A stretch of 44,064 bases of DNA from Thaumarchaeota archaeon 13_1_40CM_4_38_7. GTDB taxonomy: Archaea > Thermoproteota > Nitrososphaeria > Nitrososphaerales > Nitrosopumilaceae. Below, one piece after another: positions 38,004 to 44,064 of this stretch. Each line of letters begins with the position of its first letter. The stretch's first letter is position 1. Under the pieces are notes generated by a model. It was given only the letters and a program-made list of their open reading frames with translations, did not search any database and was not told where the DNA came from. The stretch spans positions 1 through 44,064 of the forward strand of contig MNFB01000057.1 in NCBI GenBank assembly GCA_001917995.1. Direction: 5' to 3'. A program made the position numbers and the translations under genes.

Positions 38004-39041
38004 TTGGCTGATTTGACTAAAAAAGCGGCAATAATCAGGGGAGATGGTACTGGTCCTGAGCTTGTTGATGCAATGTTACATGTTTTAAGATCATGTAATT
38101 TTCAGAGTGAGTTGGTATTATGTGATGCTGGGTCTGAGCATTGGGAGAAACATGGTGGAGCGACTTACATTCCAGATTCGACTATGAAGTTGTTAGAAGA
38201 AAGCAACGCGTGTTACAAAGGCCCAACGACTACAATTCCACGACCAGATGCCCCAAGAAGTGTAGCAGTTACTATTCGCCAAAAGTTTCAGCTCTATAGC
38301 AATATCAGACCCATTAAGACGTATGACAGACTGTCACCAAATAGAAAGCTCGATTTTATCTGTTTCAGAGAGGCAACAGAAGGACTCTATTCTGGAATAG
38401 AGTTTAGGATTTCGGATGAAGCAGCTATTGCAATAAGAAAAACAACTAGAAAAGGATGCCAGAGGATAGTAAGAGCTGCCTTTACTTGGGCAAAACAACA
38501 CAGCATTAAGAAGATCTTTCCCATAACTAAAAGAAATATCCTCAAGGAGACTGATGGAATATTCTGGAATGAAGTTGAGAAAGCAGTAGCTGATAATCCA
38601 GGAATACAAGTGGAGGAATATTACATAGATAACATGACTCAACAGATAGTCAAGAATCCTGAGAGGTTTAACAATTCGATTTTGGTAAGCACAAACCTTT
38701 TCATGGATATCATATCAGAATGCGCTTCTGGAAACATTGGGTCAATTGGAAATGTCTACTCGGCAAACATGGGAGATTCGTATGCCATGTTTGAACCAGC
38801 CCATGGAAGTTCGCCAAAATATAAGGGATTAAACAAAGTAAATCCGACGGCTGCAATTCTGTCTGGAGCTTGGATGGCGGAATATCTTGACGAACCGCAT
38901 ATAAGAAATGCCATTTTTGCAGCAGCAGAACAGGTGATAAATGAAGGAAAGTACGTTACATACGATATTGGAGGCAATGCAACAACCTCAAAGATGGCAG
39001 AAGCTATCGCTGAAACCGCAAAACAAAAGTTAAGAAAATAA
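38004..39041 (+). CDS. Isocitrate/homoisocitrate/isopropylmalate dehydrogenase family protein
   Basis: IRGDGTGPELV; FREATEGLYSGIEF; NMGDSYAMFEPAHGSSPKYKG; TTG start. Confidence 0.88.
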   Translation: MADLTKKAAIIRGDGTGPELVDAMLHVLRSCNFQSELVLCDAGSEHWEKHGGATYIPDSTMKLLEESNACYKGPTTTIPRPDAPRSVAVTIRQKFQLYSNIRPIKTYDRLSPNRKLDFICFREATEGLYSGIEFRISDEAAIAIRKTTRKGCQRIVRAAFTWAKQHSIKKIFPITKRNILKETDGIFWNEVEKAVADNPGIQVEEYYIDNMTQQIVKNPERFNNSILVSTNLFMDIISECASGNIGSIGNVYSANMGDSYAMFEPAHGSSPKYKGLNKVNPTAAILSGAWMAEYLDEPHIRNAIFAAAEQVINEGKYVTYDIGGNATTSKMAEAIAETAKQKLRK

Positions 39042-39923
39042 TCAGATTTTAGATCTCAAAATGGATTTTGAGGATAGTATCACAATTGAAAGTGTTGATA
39101 GTACAAGTACCATATATGACATAGGACCAAACTCCGGTATGGCCTTTTCTTCTTTGTTTAATATGAAATTATTACCTGAAAGAAAATTCTGCTTGTTTTT
39201 GGTATAATTTGGAATTGAGATTACATCCATTGATACGTCGTTATTTGCGTTTGTATCTCCAATAGTATTTGCAGCATTAGCTTCAAGATTTAGCTGATAG
39301 TTTCCAACTGGTGGGTTATCCCATATGAAGCCGATAGGCATATTTTGTTTTGCTTGAACATTTGCTGTGGTATAATGGTCATAAAACAGAAAACCTGTTT
39401 GATTTCTTATTTTGAGTCTGAATAATATGGAATTGGCGTCAGAACCACCTGTGTTTTGTATCTGTTTGCTGACAATCACACTATTGGTAGCATTATCCCT
39501 AGTTACCGTGAGTGACCCATTTACCCATTGTAATTCGGGATGAGATGGACCACCCCTATTAACTATAATTATTCCAGCTGGCCTCATATCGATCTTGTCA
39601 TAATATTGGTATTTACCAACTACTCCAAAGAACTGTGTAAATATATAACCCGGAAGTATGGATCCGCTATCAAATATCCCTACTGGCTCATTATTTGATA
39701 TGCTGGTAGTCACCGTGTGTGTATGATTATCTTGATTAATCCATGTAATTGTGTCGCCAGTGGAAACATTCACTTGAAATGGCTCATAACAGGAGGGAAG
39801 TGGCTTGCAGTGATTGATAGTACTATTAACTATTGTAACCTGAAAATTTTCTGCATATGCATTATCTAGTAGAAAGTAGCAGCTAATAGCTACAAGGCCA
39901 AATGCAACACAATACATATTCAA
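39042..39923 (-). CDS. Secreted cupredoxin-like/CARDB-like protein with C-terminal PEFG-CTERM signal
   Basis: Signal peptide; DTITWINQDNHTHTV...GKYQYYDKIDMRPAGIIIV; C-terminus IPEFGPMSYMVLVLSTLSIVILSSKSILRSKI. Confidence 0.82.
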   Translation of the reverse strand: MNMYCVAFGLVAISCYFLLDNAYAENFQVTIVNSTINHCKPLPSCYEPFQVNVSTGDTITWINQDNHTHTVTTSISNNEPVGIFDSGSILPGYIFTQFFGVVGKYQYYDKIDMRPAGIIIVNRGGPSHPELQWVNGSLTVTRDNATNSVIVSKQIQNTGGSDANSILFRLKIRNQTGFLFYDHYTTANVQAKQNMPIGFIWDNPPVGNYQLNLEANAANTIGDTNANNDVSMDVISIPNYTKNKQNFLSGNNFILNKEEKAIPEFGPMSYMVLVLSTLSIVILSSKSILRSKI

Positions 39924-39997
39924 TGTATTTGCATTGACTATTTTATAGATAAATGAAATGCAGGTTTTATACGCAACCCTTATTCGTAGAAGAAAAA

Positions 39998-40546
39998 TTA
40001 GTCATCCTTGTGCATTTTTCTAGTACCTCCCACAAGTATCAACTCTTCAAAAAATAATTTCTTTGATGCAATTATCTTTGTACTCAATCCAAGTAATTGT
40101 GTTTGTTTTATTAGTTCATTATAATTTGCAAGTGAAGATGTTATGAAGATGAGTTTTCCTTTGTTGCCAATTGCTTTGTTAGCAGAACTTAGTATTTTGA
40201 TTGGAATTTCAACGCCATCTCTTAGACCATCTACAGCTGGGTCAGCTACCTCGTCAGACGGTAAATATGGAAGATTACATACTACCAAATCAAAAATCGC
40301 AGTTAAGGCATCTGCAGCATTACAGCATATACAGTTCTCAATTGATTCATGTGCTTTTTTTAATGCTTTGAGATCTGTATCAGTAGCTACTACTAGTTCG
40401 AAGTTTTTTGATAAAACTTGCGCAAGAAAGCCCGAGCCAGTTCCTATATCAAGCGCAGTTTTTCCCTTCTCATTCTGTAAATGCTCTGCGAAAAAGAGGG
40501 TATCTTCTGCAGGTTTATAGTAATTATTTGCTGATTCTTTTTGCAA
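39998..40546 (-). CDS. HemK/Mtq2-like methyltransferase
   Basis: TALDIGTGSGFLAQVL; VVCNLPYLPSDE (NPPY-like); 182 aa. Confidence 0.85.
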   Translation of the reverse strand: MQKESANNYYKPAEDTLFFAEHLQNEKGKTALDIGTGSGFLAQVLSKNFELVVATDTDLKALKKAHESIENCICCNAADALTAIFDLVVCNLPYLPSDEVADPAVDGLRDGVEIPIKILSSANKAIGNKGKLIFITSSLANYNELIKQTQLLGLSTKIIASKKLFFEELILVGGTRKMHKDD

Positions 40547-41231
40547 TTTCTATTATCTCACCATGAGGTAAATCTTCCAACCTGTCATCAGAATCTATTG
40601 TTATTCCTAATTGTTTTCCAATATTTCGTATGGTTTTTCTCTTAAACGAAAAGAGTTTGTTAATATTTCGCACTATCTTATCAGATAGCTGATGTTTTTG
40701 GGTCAGACCTATAACAATTGAATCTACTTGTGGAGGCGGACTAAAATTTGATTTTTTTACATTCATTAGATTTCTTATTTCCATAGAATAGCTGGCAAGT
40801 ACTGATATTGCTCTTATATCTCTAGAACCTGTTTCGGTAACTAGTTTTTGGGCAAATTCTTTTTGTACCATTATCACAGCGTGTGAGAATTTTCGTTGAA
40901 CCAACCATTCTATTGCTTGACGACTCTTAGAATACGGAAGATTTGAGACAAAAATCGTGAATCTATGATTCATCTCAAATGCATCCCCACATTCCAAGAC
41001 TAGATTTTGCATGCGAGAAAATTTCTTTTTTGCTTGTAAATAAAGCTCCATATCTCTTTCCACTGAGATTACTTTCTTTGCATTCTTGCACAGATATGGT
41101 ATTAGAATTCCTCTTCCGGTTCCAACTTCAAGAACAATGTCATCTTTTGTTATGTTGGAGAAATTAACTATTGATTTTGCCACCGAGTCGGATATTAGAA
41201 AGTGCTGCCCAAGTGAGCGGCGCTTGTTCAT
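40524..41231 (-). CDS. ksgA: rRNA adenine N6,N6-dimethyltransferase (KsgA/Dim1)
   Basis: RRSLGQHFLISDSVAKSIV; VLEVGTGRGIL; VSNLPYSKS. Confidence 0.93.
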   Translation of the reverse strand: MNKRRSLGQHFLISDSVAKSIVNFSNITKDDIVLEVGTGRGILIPYLCKNAKKVISVERDMELYLQAKKKFSRMQNLVLECGDAFEMNHRFTIFVSNLPYSKSRQAIEWLVQRKFSHAVIMVQKEFAQKLVTETGSRDIRAISVLASYSMEIRNLMNVKKSNFSPPPQVDSIVIGLTQKHQLSDKIVRNINKLFSFKRKTIRNIGKQLGITIDSDDRLEDLPHGEIIEIAKRISK

Positions 41232-41788
41232 CTCCTAACAAAGAGATTCATCCTTGTTTCACCAGTAATCTCTTCGATAATTCTTTTTGCAATTTGTTTT
41301 ATAGGTTCTTTTAATCCTACTCTTTCTTGGAGATCTTTGAAATCTGTGAATTTTCTCGTTTCTCTCTCTGCTAGCATAGACTTCATGTAGGTTTTGCCAA
41401 TACCTGGAATAAGCTCTAACGCATGAATTCTTGGCGTTAGTGGTTGTGCATTATTTAGATAATCCACAAATCTTTGCTCGTTGTGAGTAACAATTTTTTC
41501 CACTACCCCAAGTAATTCGCTTTGCGCAGAGGATGAGATTTGAGAATATTCTAGCCTCCCTAGAACAGATAGAATCTTGGTCCTACCTTCTTTTCCTATA
41601 TAGACTCGTTCACCTATTTCAAAAGTAGAATTTGGAATTGCCAATAATTCAAGTATGGTTAGTCTTTCTTCTCCCAAAGCCGTCACGATAATTCCATCCC
41701 TACCTCTTACTGTGGTTGACTTGCCTCTGGTTACAAAATCTAACACGTAAGCGTATTCTTCATACTTTCTAGTTTGAGCTCTCTCCAA
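41228..41788 (-). CDS. DUF655-family protein
   Basis: EEYAYVLDFVTRGKSTTVRGRDGIIVTALGEERLTILELL; HhH-like LELIPGIGKTYMKSMLAERE; conserved archaeal neighbourhood. Confidence 0.85.
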   Translation of the reverse strand: MERAQTRKYEEYAYVLDFVTRGKSTTVRGRDGIIVTALGEERLTILELLAIPNSTFEIGERVYIGKEGRTKILSVLGRLEYSQISSSAQSELLGVVEKIVTHNEQRFVDYLNNAQPLTPRIHALELIPGIGKTYMKSMLAERETRKFTDFKDLQERVGLKEPIKQIAKRIIEEITGETRMNLFVRR

Positions 41789-41807
41789 GAAAACTCTACT
41801 CCTGAGA

Positions 41808-42134
41808 TCAGGCGTTCTCCTTGATGATCTTTAGCATTTTTTCGAGTGTTTCAGCAAGGATTAGTTTTTTCCAGCCGAAAGTAAACGCTCTAAGTTCAGC
41901 TTCAGTAGTTGGGAGATTGTTTACAATTTCTACTGCTTCTTCCTCAGTTATTCCACAGTCTTTTACCAACTGTTGCTTGAGTTTTTTTCCAGCCTTTGCG
42001 TCAATCGTTGAAAACTTGCTAACATAATCGTAGGTCCATCTTTGAATCTGATCCATGGAATCAGGTTCTACTTTTTCCATAATTTCCTTAACCTCAGGAA
42101 TAGAAATGGCTTGTTTCTTCTTTACTTCTTCCAT
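41808..42134 (-). CDS. rpoF: DNA-directed RNA polymerase subunit F (Rpo4/RpoF)
   Basis: RpoF-like helical 108 aa (SIPEVKEIMEK...EEAVEIVNNLPTTEAELRAF) between L21e and DUF655. Confidence 0.88.
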   Translation of the reverse strand: MEEVKKKQAISIPEVKEIMEKVEPDSMDQIQRWTYDYVSKFSTIDAKAGKKLKQQLVKDCGITEEEAVEIVNNLPTTEAELRAFTFGWKKLILAETLEKMLKIIKENA

Positions 42135-42137
42135 TTG

Positions 42138-42437
42138 TTACACACCAAACGGTTTGATATGATCCAACCTAGTGATTAAGGTTTTTGTCTTGTTGCCAAG
42201 TTTTACTGCTAATTTTACAGTCCTACGGCCAACAGCGTTCACAGTTCCTACTTTTCCGTGATATCTTCGATGCGGCAATCCCTTATGTTGTGAAGGATCT
42301 ATGATCACTAAGACTTTGTCTCCTACTTTATATTCTCTAAGTAAAAAAGAGACCCCTCTTACGCGGTCCTTTGTCATTACGGATCTTGCTTTGTGCATAA
42401 ATCCATGTGAATGACCTTTCGGTTTCTTAGTAGTCAT
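42138..42437 (-). CDS. rpl21e: Ribosomal protein L21e
   Basis: HGFMHKARSVMTKDRVRGVSFLLREYKVGDKVLVIIDPSQHKGLPHRRYHGKVGTV. Confidence 0.95.
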   Translation of the reverse strand: MTTKKPKGHSHGFMHKARSVMTKDRVRGVSFLLREYKVGDKVLVIIDPSQHKGLPHRRYHGKVGTVNAVGRRTVKLAVKLGNKTKTLITRLDHIKPFGV

Positions 42438-42545
42438 ATTGGCTAAGATTTGAGATGACCTTAATTTAACACTTACTGGCTATCAAAGAAAAGTTGGTCT
42501 CATCATGTATAGATGATTTTTCTGTTGTTAGAAAGGAGATTGAAC

Positions 42546-43541
42546 TTATTCCTCGAGTTCTTTCTTTTTCTTTTTTGTCTCTTCTTCCGGATCAGCAACA
42601 CCAGCCTCGGTCACTGTAAAGAGGACCTCTTGTTCTGGGTGATGCGGACTGTCTACCATTCTTGCAATTCTCTTCTTGCCAGATTTCTTAAAGTAGACTC
42701 TATAGGTGCTTGAATGTGCGACAACATTTCCTCCAATTGGGCGCGTTGGGTCACCAAAGAATGTATCTGGGGATGATTGTACTTGATTTGTGGCTAGTGC
42801 TGCAATATTGTATACTTCGGAAGTTCTAGTAAGCAGATGCATGAATTTATTTAATCGCTGCTGTCTTACAGAAAGAGTACCTCTTCCAAGAAATTCTGCT
42901 CTAAATAGTCCTACTGCAGAATCTACAACAATTAGTTTTATCTTATTTTCCTCAATTACAGGGCCAGCTTCTTGTAAGATTAATTCTTGATGCGCACTAT
43001 TGTATGCTTTTGCTACTATAATCCTTTCAAGTACTTTTTCTGGATCAAGTCCTTTTGCTTTTGCTATCGAAACAATTCTTTCTGGTCTGAATGTGTTTTC
43101 TGTATCAATGTACAAAACTCCGCCATCTAATCCACCTTCTTCTTTTGGTTTTTGAACGTTTACACACATTGTATGACAGAGTTGTGTTTTACCGGAACCA
43201 AATTCTCCGTAGACTTCGGTAACTGCTTGCGTTTCTATTCCTCCGTCAAATAGAGTATCTAGTGCATTAGTTCCTGTTGAGATCTTTCCTATATCCTGTC
43301 GTCTTTTGTAAATTTCAGTTGCAGTAACAAATTCCTTTTCAAGTTTGCCGTCTTCAATAAGTTGTTTCCTTGCCTTGTTTACTATGTTTACTGCAGTGTC
43401 AATATCCATACCAGTTATTTCTGAAACATCTACTGGGCCTCTCACAACAAGATCCAGTATATTATGAACACCTGCGTCACTAAGTTTCTTGGAAGTTACG
43501 GGACCTACCCCTTCTAGACTTTCTAATCTTAAATCGTCCAA
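42546..43541 (-). CDS. radA: DNA repair and recombination protein RadA
   Basis: Helix-hairpin-helix N-terminus; Walker A GEFGSGKTQL; LLTRTSEVYNIAALATNQV; TTG start. Confidence 0.96.
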   Translation of the reverse strand: MDDLRLESLEGVGPVTSKKLSDAGVHNILDLVVRGPVDVSEITGMDIDTAVNIVNKARKQLIEDGKLEKEFVTATEIYKRRQDIGKISTGTNALDTLFDGGIETQAVTEVYGEFGSGKTQLCHTMCVNVQKPKEEGGLDGGVLYIDTENTFRPERIVSIAKAKGLDPEKVLERIIVAKAYNSAHQELILQEAGPVIEENKIKLIVVDSAVGLFRAEFLGRGTLSVRQQRLNKFMHLLTRTSEVYNIAALATNQVQSSPDTFFGDPTRPIGGNVVAHSSTYRVYFKKSGKKRIARMVDSPHHPEQEVLFTVTEAGVADPEEETKKKKKELEE

Positions 43542-43550
43542 CTTACCGTA

Positions 43551-43563
43551 TCGTACGGTACGA
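43551..43563. promoter_or_regulatory. Perfect palindrome TCGTAC-G-GTACGA immediately upstream of radA
   Basis: Read directly; begins 10 nt upstream of the radA TTG start. Confidence 0.55.
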
Positions 43564-43666
43564 GTACCTAATAAAGTTGTTGATAAAAGGGAGAGGAATT
43601 CATCCTCTTTTGTTGATAGAGTAATTCCTAGGGTGATAGGAATCGAAACATCTAGATTGTTTGAAA

Positions 43667-44064
43667 TTACTTTTCATTGAATTCTATAGCTAGGTTCTCT
43701 AATCCAATATAGTAACTATCATCTTTTTCATCTAATCTAACTTGTCTTACATAACTTTGTATCTCTCCAGTTTGCCATGTCTTAACTATGAAATATCCAA
43801 ACATATCCTTGACTGTTTTTTTGGTTAAAACGCCATCATTGATGTAAATCCATAATAATTCTATTATGCCAAGAAAGTCATCCAAATCAAGTTCAACAAA
43901 CTGACCGCCATTTATTTTTAGAATTGGTTGTGATGAGTCTATTAATCGTACAATCTTCTCATTACGACTATTGAAGAAAAAATCATTATGCAAACGTAAA
44001 GTAAATTCAGCACGAGTTGTTTTTTTGGCGTTATTGGTTTGCCATACTAATACTAGTACAGTAA
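43667..44064 (-). CDS. Hypothetical protein, probably truncated at the right window edge
   Basis: The ORF track starts at a TTG (43993), but the frame stays open to 44064 (TVLVLVWQTNNAKKTTRAEFTLRLHNDFFF...). Confidence 0.55.
   Translation of the reverse strand, partial: TVLVLVWQTNNAKKTTRAEFTLRLHNDFFFNSRNEKIVRLIDSSQPILKINGGQFVELDLDDFLGIIELLWIYINDGVLTKKTVKDMFGYFIVKTWQTGEIQSYVRQVRLDEKDDSYYIGLENLAIEFNEK

Noticed and set aside
40143-40520. 125-aa + strand ORF
   Set aside because: Antisense to the HemK-like methyltransferase gene.
1-44064. CRISPR arrays, transposases, integrases, rRNA
   Set aside because: No regularly spaced repeats, no transposase/integrase motifs and no rRNA seen on reading; gene content is core archaeal metabolism and information processing.

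Overview
This 44-kb window looks like chromosomal DNA from an AT-rich ammonia-oxidising (thaumarchaeal/Nitrososphaeria-type) archaeon. The lineage call rests on a eukaryote-like topoisomerase IB, an ADP-forming acyl-CoA synthetase paired with an enoyl-CoA hydratase, a PEFG-CTERM protein, and the archaeal RadA, DnaG, RpoF, L21e and DphB genes. Main blocks: (i) a methionine synthesis operon (MTHFR-like protein, degenerate MetE-like barrel, catalytic MetE C-terminal barrel); (ii) a NitT/TauT-type ABC importer; (iii) a LysW-dependent arginine/lysine supercluster (argG-lysW1-lysX1-argC/lysY-argB/lysZ-argD/lysJ-Lrp | lysS-lysW2-lysX2-lysK); (iv) DphB-DUF357, RibL, RibK, DnaG and Toprim genes; (v) candidate HP/HB carbon-fixation genes; (vi) GDH, TatA, MFS and methyltransferase genes; (vii) a DUF1998 helicase, TopoIB and an intron-containing tRNA-Met; (viii) the L21e-RpoF-DUF655-KsgA-HemK operon and RadA. 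The most interesting observation is a second LysW carrier gene, too short for the supplied ORF track. It forms a second carrier/ligase pair and ends in EDWGQ instead of the canonical EDWGE, so the C-terminal glutamate that normally carries the substrate is replaced by glutamine. Other notable points are a well-supported bulge-helix-bulge intron at the non-canonical 30/31 position of tRNA-Met, nested inverted repeats upstream of the lysS TATA box, a perfect palindrome at the radA start, a MetE-like barrel lacking its zinc ligands, and a cupredoxin-like PEFG-CTERM protein lacking the copper Cys/His. No CRISPR array, insertion sequence, rRNA or obvious prophage was seen.
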